DNA of 44,079 nucleotides from an uncultured Clostridium sp. Its GTDB lineage: Bacteria; Bacillota; Clostridia; Clostridiales; Clostridiaceae. The position numbers and the translations under genes were made by a program. The DNA is taken from contig URGW01000035.1 of the NCBI GenBank assembly GCA_900547475.1, positions 1-44,079 on the forward strand, in the 5' to 3' direction. Shown here in pieces: positions 14,676 through 23,236 of the stretch (its first letter is position 1; each line of letters begins with the position of its first letter). Below the pieces are notes generated by a model. It had not been told where the DNA came from. It did no database searches and saw nothing but the letters and a program-made list of their open reading frames with translations.

Positions 14676-16619
14676 CTACTCTTCTATAATTTCACAATGC
14701 ATATACTTCTCTACTTCATCCCAAGGAACAATAAAACCTTGCCCTTTAGAACAAAATACTGAATTTGAAGAATATTCTATATCTGCATTCTTATTATAAG
14801 CTCTTTTTTCAATAACTTCTTCTGTATTATGGCATAAATCATATCCATCAAATATCAAATTTATATTCCCTCTCCCTTTAGTAAATGCAATAAGTTCCAT
14901 ACTGTAATTCATAAAAGTTGCTACTGGTCCTCTTCCTTTTATTTTAACTTTATTTAACCTTGTTTCTGGAGGATTAAAAGTACCATAAAGCCTTTGAATA
15001 TCTGATAAAACTCTTCCCATATAATCTAACTCTACATCTATTGAAAATTTATAAAATGGCTCTAATAATATATTGTCTGCCTTTTCTAAACCTTGTCTTA
15101 ATGCTCTAAAGGTTGCTTCTCTAAAGTCTCCACCTTCAGTATGCTTATTATGTGCTCTCCCTGTTAAAAGAGTAACTTTAATATCAGTAATTTCTGAACC
15201 TGTTAATATTCCATTATGTTTTTTCTCAAATAAATGAGTTCTTATCAAATTTTGATGTCCTGTAGTTAGATTATCAGCATGACATTTATTTTCAAAAACA
15301 ATTCCAGAACCTCTTGCTATACTTTCTAACATTAAATGTACTTCAGCATAATGTTTTAATGGTTCAAAATGCCCATAACCCTTAACTGTATTATTTATAG
15401 TTTCTTTATATATTATTTCACATGGTCCAAAGTCTACATTAAGATTAAATCTTTCTAATATAACTTCCTTTAATACTTCTAACTGTATCTTTCCCATAAT
15501 ATGAACATGTATTTCTTGAAGAATTTCATTCCAAATGACATTTAAGGCAGGATCTTCAGCCTCTAATCTTTTAAAATATCCCAATACTTCTTTTACATTA
15601 CATGATTTATCAAAAATTACCCTAGACATTAAGGTTGGAATCATATTAAATTTTAATCTTTTATTTAATGCCCCAACTCCATCTCCTACATTTAAACTTG
15701 TAAGACCTGTTACTGCAAAAACATCTCCAGCTACAACTTTATCTACTGTAGAAAATTTATTTCCATTATAAACCCTTATACTGCTTATTTTTCCCCTTAA
15801 ATTTCCATTATTTATTTCATCTCTAACCTTTAGTATACCACTTAAAGCTTTAATAAATGTAATTCTTGTTCCATTATCATCATGTCTTATTTTATATACA
15901 ATTCCTGAAAATTCCTCATTTTCATTATAATTAGTAAATGTTAACTCTTCTAAAGAACTTAAAAACTCTGAAATTCCCTCATCTTGAAGAGCAGATCCTG
16001 CAAAACATGGAAATATACTTTCTTCTTTAATTAAACTTCTTAATTTATTAACCCATAATTCATTATTATATTCTCCATTAAAATACTTTTCTAATAAATC
16101 TTCATCTCTCTCAGCTATAAATTCTATTAAGTCTTCTTTAATCTCTGTAATACTATCTATATAACAAATATTTTTAGTTAAATTTGCTTTTATTTCATTA
16201 ATTACATTATCTAAATCTGCGCCTATTCTATCCAATTTATTAATAAAGAAAAATGTAGGAACATTATATTTTCTAAGTAATCTCCATACTGTTTCTGTAT
16301 GAGATTGTACACCCTCTACTGCACTTATCACTATAATTGCATAATCCATGATCCCTATAGCCCTTTCCATTTCACAAGAAAAATCTATATGTCCTGGTGT
16401 ATCTATTAAATAATACTTTGATTTTCCTATTTCAAATACCCCTTGATCCGAGAATACTGTAATACCTCTTTCTTTTTCTATATCATGACTATCTAAAAAT
16501 GAATTTTTATGATCTACTCTCCCTCTGCTTCTAATAGCATTAGTATGATAAAGAATTTGTTCAGAAAAAGTTGTTTTTCCAGCATCTACATGAGCTAATA
16601 CACCTATTGTTTTTTTCAT
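14676..16619 (-). CDS. EF-G/TetM-like ribosome-associated GTPase
   Basis: A 647-aa translational GTPase with G1 AHVDAGKTT, G3 DTPGHIDF and G4 NKLD, and the length and C-terminal layout (ELIAFTKGRGNINLIFDGY) of ribosomal protection proteins such as TetM. The domain IV tip reads NKHTEGGDF rather than the SPVSTPADF-type loop of TetM that reaches the tetracycline site. I start at the ATG at 16619, preceded by AAGGTGAT; the longer frame uses a TTG without a site. Such chromosomal homologs are often called tetracycline resistance proteins. The tip suggests another role, perhaps ribosome rescue or a housekeeping EF-G variant, and resistance should not be assumed. Confidence 0.75.
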   Translation of the reverse strand: MKKTIGVLAHVDAGKTTFSEQILYHTNAIRSRGRVDHKNSFLDSHDIEKERGITVFSDQGVFEIGKSKYYLIDTPGHIDFSCEMERAIGIMDYAIIVISAVEGVQSHTETVWRLLRKYNVPTFFFINKLDRIGADLDNVINEIKANLTKNICYIDSITEIKEDLIEFIAERDEDLLEKYFNGEYNNELWVNKLRSLIKEESIFPCFAGSALQDEGISEFLSSLEELTFTNYNENEEFSGIVYKIRHDDNGTRITFIKALSGILKVRDEINNGNLRGKISSIRVYNGNKFSTVDKVVAGDVFAVTGLTSLNVGDGVGALNKRLKFNMIPTLMSRVIFDKSCNVKEVLGYFKRLEAEDPALNVIWNEILQEIHVHIMGKIQLEVLKEVILERFNLNVDFGPCEIIYKETINNTVKGYGHFEPLKHYAEVHLMLESIARGSGIVFENKCHADNLTTGHQNLIRTHLFEKKHNGILTGSEITDIKVTLLTGRAHNKHTEGGDFREATFRALRQGLEKADNILLEPFYKFSIDVELDYMGRVLSDIQRLYGTFNPPETRLNKVKIKGRGPVATFMNYSMELIAFTKGRGNINLIFDGYDLCHNTEEVIEKRAYNKNADIEYSSNSVFCSKGQGFIVPWDEVEKYMHCEIIEE

Positions 16620-16710
16620 ATAATCACCTTTTTCTATAAACAATAAATAAATTTACATTTAAATTATATCATGACTATCCATAATTACCATTTAATAATT
16701 CCTTACAATA

Positions 16711-16753
16711 AAAAAACACAGCAACAGTAATTTATATGTTACTATTGCTGTGT
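16711..16753 (-). terminator. Terminator after the phospholipase C-like gene
   Basis: ACACAGCAACAGTAA and TTACTATTGCTGTGT pair with one mismatch. A T-run follows on the minus strand. Confidence 0.85.
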
Positions 16754-16766
16754 AACTATTTTCCAA

Positions 16767-17333
16767 TTAAATATACGACTCAAATGCTTTAACAAAATAT
16801 TTTTCTGTTAAATATAAAAGTTGACAAGTTGTCTTTGTTGTATAAAATATATCATTTATACAATCTTCCTCTAAACTTAAATATTCTTGCCTATTTCTCT
16901 TTAATTCTTCTAGATAATCTACAGAATCATCTATATTATCTAGAATATTTTCAAAAATATCATTATTATTTCTTAAAGTCTTTCTTAACATTAAATGCAA
17001 AGTAACTTCATATGCAAAATGATTTTTCATATCCTTACCATAATATTCGTCTAAATGATACTTACAAAAACAATCTGCAATATAATGTGCTATTTTTCCT
17101 ATAATAAATGATACTTCATTAATATCTAAATCATTACTTTCAATGTAATCTTTATATTCTAGCATTTTATCTTTAGAAACACTATATGTGTGTTTTATCT
17201 TATTTCTTCTCTTGTGTAAATCTGGCTCTACACACCCAGCTAAAAATCTTTTTTTATTTAAACTTAAATTATATTTTTCATTGCACAACTTATAACAATA
17301 TAAGCCTATTGCTAAATGAGTGTTTACTAGCAT
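16767..17333 (-). CDS. Zinc-dependent phospholipase C family protein
   Basis: The 188-aa protein fits the small zinc-dependent PLC-like family common in clostridia: His6 near the start (NTHLAIG), GCVEPDLHKRR, KHTYS, and HYIADCFCKYHLDEY supply the His/Asp metal ligands. There is no signal peptide, unlike secreted alpha-toxin, so it is probably an intracellular hydrolase or a non-toxin relative. A GAGGGGAG site precedes the ATG. The substrate is unknown. Confidence 0.82.
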   Translation of the reverse strand: MLVNTHLAIGLYCYKLCNEKYNLSLNKKRFLAGCVEPDLHKRRNKIKHTYSVSKDKMLEYKDYIESNDLDINEVSFIIGKIAHYIADCFCKYHLDEYYGKDMKNHFAYEVTLHLMLRKTLRNNNDIFENILDNIDDSVDYLEELKRNRQEYLSLEEDCINDIFYTTKTTCQLLYLTEKYFVKAFESYI

Positions 17334-17378
17334 AAGATTTCTCCCCTCGTCAGAATTTTAAAATAATCTATAACCCCG

Positions 17379-17404
17379 ACAATATTATTATACAATAATA
17401 TTGT
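17379..17404. promoter_or_regulatory. Perfect palindrome in the divergent region
   Basis: ACAATATTATT and AATAATATTGT are separated by four bases. It lies about 45 bp upstream of the phospholipase-like gene, in the region shared with uvsE. Operator-like, regulator unknown. Confidence 0.5.
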
Positions 17405-17530
17405 GAATTTTGATTGTTTTTTTCTTAAATTTCTTTTGGATTCTCTGTAATATTCTACTTATTTTAACTACTATTATCTACTACAGCAAATATTACATTT
17501 AAATATTTATGATTAAAATTAAAACATATG

Positions 17531-17560
17531 ACTAATTTATTATGCACATAATAAATTAGT
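17531..17560. promoter_or_regulatory. Perfect palindrome upstream of uvsE
   Basis: ACTAATTTATTATG and CATAATAAATTAGT flank a 2-bp centre, giving a 30-bp perfect palindrome 33 bp before the uvsE ATG. It could be an operator overlapping the promoter or a 5' UTR hairpin. Confidence 0.55.
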
Positions 17561-17593
17561 ACTATTAATTATCCGTATGATTGGAGGAAAATT

Positions 17594-18556
17594 ATGAGAG
17601 TAAGACTTGGCTATGTAGCTATTTCTAAAAAACTAGGTAAAAAAGTTACTTCTTCTAGTACTGTAACTTTTTCAAATTATAATAAAATTGCTCTTCCTAA
17701 TAAAAAATTAGAAAAACTAAAATCTGTAGCAGCTTCTAACTTAAAGGATTTAGAAACTATAATTAGATATAATATAGAAAATGACATTCATTTTTATAGA
17801 ATCACTTCTGCTTTAATCCCACTAGTTACTCATCCTGAAGTTGGCTATTGGGGACATAGAGAATTTTTAAAAAAAGATTTTGAATATGTAGGTAAATTAA
17901 TAAATGATTCTAAAATGAGAGTAGATACTCATCCTGATGAATTTAATGTAATTAATAGTATTAATCCTAAGGTAGTTGAAAACACTAAGATAAACCTATT
18001 AAGGCAAGCTGAATGGTTTGAAGATTTTAAATATGATTTAGGAAAAATGGTAATACATATTGGTGGTGCTACAAATGGTAAAAAAGCTGGTTTAGAAAGA
18101 TTTATTACTAACTTTAATACTTTTCCAGCTGAAGTAAAATCAAAAATAATTATTGAAAATGACGATAAAACATATACAGCACAAGAGACTCTAAATTTAT
18201 GTAATGAATTAAATTTACCTATGGTTTTAGATATTCATCATCATAATTGTAATAATAATGGAGAAAACATTTATGAATTAATTCCTAAAATATTTTTAAC
18301 ATGGAAAAATGAAAAACTTCCTCCTAAACTCCATTTTTCCTCTCCTAGAAATGGTGAAAAAGATAGAAAACATTCTGATTTTATTAATCCAAAAGATTTT
18401 GTATATTTCTTAGAAAACATTAGCTCCTTTAATACTGATATCGATATAATGCTTGAATGTAAAGAAAAAGATTTAGCATTATTTAAACTTACAACCGATA
18501 TAAAAGAATTAAAACCTGAATATAAATGGGTCGATAAAAGTACTTTTATTGTATAA
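17594..18556 (+). CDS. uvsE: UV damage endonuclease UvsE/UVDE
   Basis: The 320-aa TIM-barrel protein has the UVDE family features: RLGYVAIS at the N terminus, YRITSALIPL, RVDTHPDEF, VIHIGG, IENDD, LDIHHHN and LHFSSPRNG, which supply the metal-binding His/Glu/Asp residues. It nicks DNA 5' of UV photoproducts in an alternative excision repair pathway, and in spore formers it complements spore photoproduct repair. A GGAGG site lies seven bases before the ATG. It is monocistronic, with hairpins following. Confidence 0.94.
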   Translation: MRVRLGYVAISKKLGKKVTSSSTVTFSNYNKIALPNKKLEKLKSVAASNLKDLETIIRYNIENDIHFYRITSALIPLVTHPEVGYWGHREFLKKDFEYVGKLINDSKMRVDTHPDEFNVINSINPKVVENTKINLLRQAEWFEDFKYDLGKMVIHIGGATNGKKAGLERFITNFNTFPAEVKSKIIIENDDKTYTAQETLNLCNELNLPMVLDIHHHNCNNNGENIYELIPKIFLTWKNEKLPPKLHFSSPRNGEKDRKHSDFINPKDFVYFLENISSFNTDIDIMLECKEKDLALFKLTTDIKELKPEYKWVDKSTFIV

Positions 18557-18582
18557 AAGTTAAAAAAATTGTACATAATACA

Positions 18583-18624
18583 ATATAGTGTAAAACATAA
18601 TGTAATATATTTTACACCATATTA
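18583..18624 (+). terminator. Hairpin after uvsE
   Basis: AATATAGTGTAAAA and TTTTACACCATATT pair with one mismatch. It lacks a strong U-tract but follows the uvsE stop by about 25 bp. Confidence 0.5.
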
Positions 18625-18658
18625 CAACTTTAGTTATTTCGACAAATAGCATTAAAAG

Positions 18659-18696
18659 AACAGTAGCATACTATCATTAGTTGTTACTGTTTTTTA
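18659..18696 (+). terminator. Terminator downstream of uvsE
   Basis: AACAGTAGCA pairs with TGTTACTGTT, followed by TTTTTATT on the plus strand. Confidence 0.75.
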
Positions 18697-18840
18697 TTAA
18701 TAAAAAATCTATTTAATTATTTCTATAAATAATAAGATTTTACTATATAGTAATAATATCTGATCTCTACCTTTTACATCTTTCACATATAAAATACTAA
18801 ATTCATATTTTATAATTGTATAAATTTCATAGGAGATTTT

Positions 18841-19731
18841 ATGAATAATATAAATTATGATTGTATAGACTATGATAAACTTCCCAAGAAATTTCCACCC
18901 CAACATCAAGATATTCAACCTGGAATTGAAGCTAAAATGAATCCCAAACCAATATTTGATAACCCTTGCTATAAAGGTAGTGAAAAACTAAAAGGTAAAG
19001 TTGCTCTAATAACAGGCGGCGATAGTGGAATTGGTAGAGCTATTGCAATAGCCTTTGCCAAAGAAGGAGCTAACGTTGCTATTTCTTACTTATATGAAGA
19101 AATAGATGCTAAAACTACTAAAAGTTGTGTAGAAGACTATGGGAGCAAATGTATATTATACATGGGTGATATTTCCTCTAAATCTTTTTGTAAAAGCTTA
19201 GTTGATTGTGTTGTTAAAGACTTTGGAAAGATAGATATATTAATAAATAATGCTGGCGTTCAATTCCCTCAAGAAAGTATAGAAGATATTTCTCAAGATC
19301 AACTTGAATTAACCTATAAGGTAAATATATTTCCAATGTTCTATTTAACTCAAGCTGCCTTATGCTATATGAAAAAAGGTAGTACAATAGTTAATACAGC
19401 TTCTGTTACAGCCTATCAAGGACATGTAAAGCTTATTGATTATTCATCTACTAAGGGAGCAGTGGTTACTTTTACAAGATCACTTTCACAATCCTTGGTC
19501 ACAAAAGGAATAAGAGTTAATGCTGTAGCGCCTGGTCCAATTTGGACTCCTCTTATAGTTTCAAGCTTTTCAGATGAAGATATAAAAAAATTTGGCTTTG
19601 ATGTTCCTATGAAGCGAGCTGGACAACCTTTTGAATTAGCACCTGCTTATGTATACTTAGCATCAGAGGATTCTAGCTATGTTACTGGTCAAGTAATTCA
19701 TGTAAATGGTGGAACAATAGTAGATAGTTAA
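18841..19731 (+). CDS. Short-chain dehydrogenase/reductase, paralog of the 12537 gene
   Basis: A 296-aa classical SDR with the same N-terminal signature as the other copy (PPQHQDIQPGIEAKMNPKP), TGGDSGIGR, NNAG, and the Ser-Tyr-Lys set in NTASVTAYQGHVKLIDYSSTKGA. The two are clear paralogs with long shared blocks, including VNAVAPGPIWTPLI. An AGGAG site precedes the ATG. The substrate is unknown; a stress or sporulation context is plausible from the family only. A perfect 18-bp stem terminator follows. Confidence 0.9.
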   Translation: MNNINYDCIDYDKLPKKFPPQHQDIQPGIEAKMNPKPIFDNPCYKGSEKLKGKVALITGGDSGIGRAIAIAFAKEGANVAISYLYEEIDAKTTKSCVEDYGSKCILYMGDISSKSFCKSLVDCVVKDFGKIDILINNAGVQFPQESIEDISQDQLELTYKVNIFPMFYLTQAALCYMKKGSTIVNTASVTAYQGHVKLIDYSSTKGAVVTFTRSLSQSLVTKGIRVNAVAPGPIWTPLIVSSFSDEDIKKFGFDVPMKRAGQPFELAPAYVYLASEDSSYVTGQVIHVNGGTIVDS

Positions 19732-19773
19732 AGCAAAAACGTATTGTATAATATTTACAATACGTTTTTGCTT
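19731..19773. terminator. Perfect bidirectional terminator
   Basis: AAGCAAAAACGTATTGTA pairs perfectly with TACAATACGTTTTTGCTT (18 bp). It lies between the convergent SDR and histidine kinase genes. Confidence 0.88.
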
Positions 19774-19810
19774 TAATATTCTTATATAAAAACCTTAATA
19801 TTTCTAATAA

Positions 19811-21238
19811 TTAACCTTTATCTAAGTCAAACTTTAAAATAAAAGTTATTTTCCCTTTATTTATTTCATAAGATAACTTTCCATAATTCTCATACGCAAG
19901 TTCCTTACATAAATACAATCCTAACCCTGAACTGCTTACTTCCTTAGAAATGTCTTTATAGTTATTATATTTTATAAATGGTTCCAATAGCTTATCCTTT
20001 ATATCATTTGGAAAATCACCACATTTATTTATTATTGAAAAAACTATATTTCCCTCTTCCTTATATAAATTAATATCTATCATTTTCCCAGCATTATATT
20101 TTACTGCATTATCAATTAAATTAATTATTATTAACTCTATATCTTCTAAAACTGAATATATAGTTACATCTTGTAGTCTTTTATTTATTATATAGCCATT
20201 ACTTTCTATTCTTACTTGAAAATCTTCTATTATTTCTTCAATTAATTCTGTAAATGAAAATTCACATCTATTTTTAGATGAATTAATCTTTCCTCTTGAT
20301 ATATCAAGTATCTTTTCTACTAAAGTTTTCATCTTCTCACTTTCCATTATTATTCTATCACTAGCTCTATTTATAAATTCTTCATCTAGTTCTTTTAGTC
20401 TGTTTTCTTTTAATATTTGTGCATAAAGTGATATTGCTGTAACTGGGGTTTTTAACTCATGTGTTGCATTATTAAAAAACTCCCTTGAAACTTTTTGTAG
20501 TTCTTCAACCTTTTCTTTTTCCTTAATTATTACTTCCATCTGATCTCTTATTTTATTTTTCATTAAATTATAGCTTTTTGAAAGCTCACCAATTTCATCA
20601 TTGCTATTAATAACAATATCCTTTGAATTTATACTTTTTGATAAACCCTTCATTGATTGATTTAATTCATTTATTGGTTTAGTAACTTTACTTATTATAA
20701 TTGATATAACAGTAATTATTGATAAAACCACAATAACTTGTCCCACAACTACTATTGTTATAATATTTAGATTTTTATTATATTTTTCAATATAATCTTT
20801 TTGTATAATTAAATTACAATAAAAATCATTATCTAAATAAATAGGATAATTATATGTTACACAGTAAATATTATTTAATCTTTTAAACCTTATAATAGAT
20901 TTAAGGTTTTTGCTTTCATTTACTATATTATTTATTTCCTCTTCACTTATTGCTACACTAATATATTCATTTGTTTCGCCTTTATCATTTATCATAGAAA
21001 CATATGAATTAGTTAATCCCTTAATACTATTTAAACTTTTCCACTTACTTTCTCCAATAAGTTCATTTTGATTAATAGTCTTTATAGAAAATTTCTTTAT
21101 ATTTGTTATTTCATTTATAATATCAGCTCTTAATGTATTTTCTAAAAATAATGCAATAAATATAGTAAATATTATATTTATTATTAATACTGAAATTATT
21201 GTTCCAAATAATAATTTACTCCTTAGTGTTTTAAACAA
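19811..21238 (-). CDS. Sensor histidine kinase
   Basis: The 475-aa kinase has membrane segments at about 10-32 and 158-183 enclosing a ~125-residue extracellular sensor, a HAMP domain at about 184-238, the phospho-acceptor His260 in NATHELKTP, an N box (LIDNAVKYN) and a G box (SSGLGLYLCKEL). The start codon is TTG: GAGGTGAT lies just upstream and overlaps the TGA stop of the regulator gene. It is last in a lipoprotein-regulator-kinase operon. The stimulus is unknown. Confidence 0.92.
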   Translation of the reverse strand: MFKTLRSKLLFGTIISVLIINIIFTIFIALFLENTLRADIINEITNIKKFSIKTINQNELIGESKWKSLNSIKGLTNSYVSMINDKGETNEYISVAISEEEINNIVNESKNLKSIIRFKRLNNIYCVTYNYPIYLDNDFYCNLIIQKDYIEKYNKNLNIITIVVVGQVIVVLSIITVISIIISKVTKPINELNQSMKGLSKSINSKDIVINSNDEIGELSKSYNLMKNKIRDQMEVIIKEKEKVEELQKVSREFFNNATHELKTPVTAISLYAQILKENRLKELDEEFINRASDRIIMESEKMKTLVEKILDISRGKINSSKNRCEFSFTELIEEIIEDFQVRIESNGYIINKRLQDVTIYSVLEDIELIIINLIDNAVKYNAGKMIDINLYKEEGNIVFSIINKCGDFPNDIKDKLLEPFIKYNNYKDISKEVSSSGLGLYLCKELAYENYGKLSYEINKGKITFILKFDLDKG

Positions 21239-21242
21239 TAAA

Positions 21243-21923
21243 TCACCTCATAACATATCCTATACCATAAACTGTTTCAATTATAGAATTATCTTTATCT
21301 TCCTTTAATCTATCTCTTAATCTTTTTATATGAACATCAACAGTTCTAGTATCACCTTCATAGTCATATCCCCAAACCTTTTGTAATAAATCTTCCCTTG
21401 AATAAATAATACCTCTATTTTCATATAAAAAATTTAACAAATCAAATTCCAATTTTCTCATCGGAACAAGATTTCCATCCTTAAATACACACCTATCTTT
21501 AGAAGAAATTTTTATACCACTAATTTCTTTTTTATCTTGTTGTATAGTTTCATTTAAACTCTTGTTATTTCTCCTAAATATAACCTTAATTCTCACTAAT
21601 ACTTCCTTCATTTCAAAAGGTTTAACAATATAATCATCAGCTCCTAATTCTAATCCTACTATTTTATCAAATATTTCTCCCCTAGCTGTTAACATTATTA
21701 CATAAGTATTTTTAGATATTTCTTTACATATATCAAATCCATCCATATCAGGTAACATTAAATCTAACAATACTAAATCTGGTTTAAAAGTTTCTACTAA
21801 TTCTAATGCTTCTTTTCCATTAAATGCACTCCTAACCTCATACCCCTCTTTTCTTAAAGCAAAGGTTAATCCATCATTAATGGAATACTCATCTTCCACT
21901 ACTAATATCTTCTTTTTATCCAT
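21243..21923 (-). CDS. OmpR/PhoB-family response regulator
   Basis: The 226-aa regulator has a receiver domain with Asp54 as phospho-acceptor (LLDLMLPD), Thr79 and Lys101 (DDYIVKPF), and a C-terminal winged helix ending GDTRTVDVHIKRLRDRL...GIGYVMR. It pairs with the kinase four bases downstream. The lipoprotein gene lies 17 bp upstream. Targets are not evident beyond possible autoregulation. Confidence 0.95.
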   Translation of the reverse strand: MDKKKILVVEDEYSINDGLTFALRKEGYEVRSAFNGKEALELVETFKPDLVLLDLMLPDMDGFDICKEISKNTYVIMLTARGEIFDKIVGLELGADDYIVKPFEMKEVLVRIKVIFRRNNKSLNETIQQDKKEISGIKISSKDRCVFKDGNLVPMRKLEFDLLNFLYENRGIIYSREDLLQKVWGYDYEGDTRTVDVHIKRLRDRLKEDKDNSIIETVYGIGYVMR

Positions 21924-21940
21924 AGGTTTCTCTCCATATA

Positions 21941-23152
21941 TTATTTTAAATCTATAAATGAATATTCTGGTTTATTATAACTTGGAGTCTCATTATTAAA
22001 TAATGTTTTTCTAATAAATAATCTATTTCCTTCTTCATTAACTACTCCATAAATGGAAATATGATCATATCCCTGTTTATCGAATTTATATATTAATTCA
22101 ATATTATTATCTTCATCTATTTGTGCTAAATAAGTATAATCATTATATATTACAGATATCAAATTGCTTTCTCCTAATACCTCCATAACAAAAATATCTT
22201 TATCTAATAATTGAACTTCTCCTGTTATCTTGTTATATACTCCAAACCTAGTGTTTTCTATAAAATTTTCTTCACTAAAATTATCTTTATCTTTTAAAGT
22301 AAATATTAGACTATCCTTATAACTCTTTATATAATTACCAAAATCACTATATAATTCATAATCCTGAAAATTTAATTCTTTATAATTTTCTAATTTAATA
22401 TCATTATCTGTAATAGTAATCTTTTTAACTTTATTATCAGACATTATAGCCATAATAGAATTTATATTTTCATCATAATACATATATAAAATACTACTAC
22501 TTTCATCTTTATTTTTAGCTTTGACTTTTATTGTTTTTCCACTTTCCATTTCTATTATAAATAAAGTTTGTTCAATTAAATTACTGCTACTCAAGTCATC
22601 ATTATATAAATTAAGAATCAATACAAAATATTTATTATCTCCTAGAATATAATTATCCCAAGTCAAATAATCACTAGATAATAAATTAATCTCATTTACT
22701 AACTCATTTAATCCTTCTATTTTTATAGTAATATCATTTAAATTATCCCTATAATAATACTCCTTTTCATCAATTGGTATATATCTATTATCATATTCTT
22801 TTGTAAGCCCGCAATAACTCATGCTGCTAACATTTCCAAACTCGGTTAAAAATATTTTCGATTCATTATCAACATTATAATTCCCATCTTTATCAATATA
22901 ATATCCTTTTAAACCTATTATACTACTGTAATCAGAATCACTCCTAATAGCTTCAGCACCATATACATTGTCATTAATAAACAAAGAAGGATAAATAAGC
23001 TGATCCTCAATTTCAATAGGAGTCTCTACTACATTAAATGATTTTACTCCATCAATACTCTTTACTTTCTCCTCCAATACAACACTTTCTTTACAACCTA
23101 TAAGACTTAAAGATAAAGTTGTTACTAATATCATATTTATTATTTTTTTCAT
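21941..23152 (-). CDS. Lipoprotein of unknown function, co-encoded with a two-component system
   Basis: A 403-aa protein with an N-terminal lipoprotein signal (LSLSLIGC) and a mature part rich in Asp, Asn, Tyr and Ile that alternates short beta-like stretches, consistent with a beta-propeller-like or repeated-sheet fold. I do not recognise a domain. A frame starting six codons earlier contains the GGAGG site in its second and third codons, so the ATG at 23152 is the start. Being first in the operon with the regulator and kinase, it is probably a surface sensor, a target or a modulator of that system. Confidence 0.75.
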   Translation of the reverse strand: MKKIINMILVTTLSLSLIGCKESVVLEEKVKSIDGVKSFNVVETPIEIEDQLIYPSLFINDNVYGAEAIRSDSDYSSIIGLKGYYIDKDGNYNVDNESKIFLTEFGNVSSMSYCGLTKEYDNRYIPIDEKEYYYRDNLNDITIKIEGLNELVNEINLLSSDYLTWDNYILGDNKYFVLILNLYNDDLSSSNLIEQTLFIIEMESGKTIKVKAKNKDESSSILYMYYDENINSIMAIMSDNKVKKITITDNDIKLENYKELNFQDYELYSDFGNYIKSYKDSLIFTLKDKDNFSEENFIENTRFGVYNKITGEVQLLDKDIFVMEVLGESNLISVIYNDYTYLAQIDEDNNIELIYKFDKQGYDHISIYGVVNEEGNRLFIRKTLFNNETPSYNKPEYSFIDLK

Positions 23153-23236
23153 AAAATAAAACCTCCACATATTATTTAATTATATAATACATGGAAGTTT
23201 TTACATAGTATTGTTTAATTGTTACAAACTTCTTAA

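Noticed and set aside
14676..16619. Acquired tetracycline resistance gene
   Set aside because: No mobile context, base composition like its neighbours, and a domain IV tip unlike known Tet proteins.
18271..18576. Minus-strand 101-codon ORF overlapping uvsE
   Set aside because: Antisense to conserved UvsE motifs, no ribosome binding site.
18709..18918. Minus-strand 69-codon ORF overlapping the start of the second SDR gene
   Set aside because: Hydrophobic translation of AT-rich DNA; it overlaps the SDR ribosome binding site and N-terminal signature.
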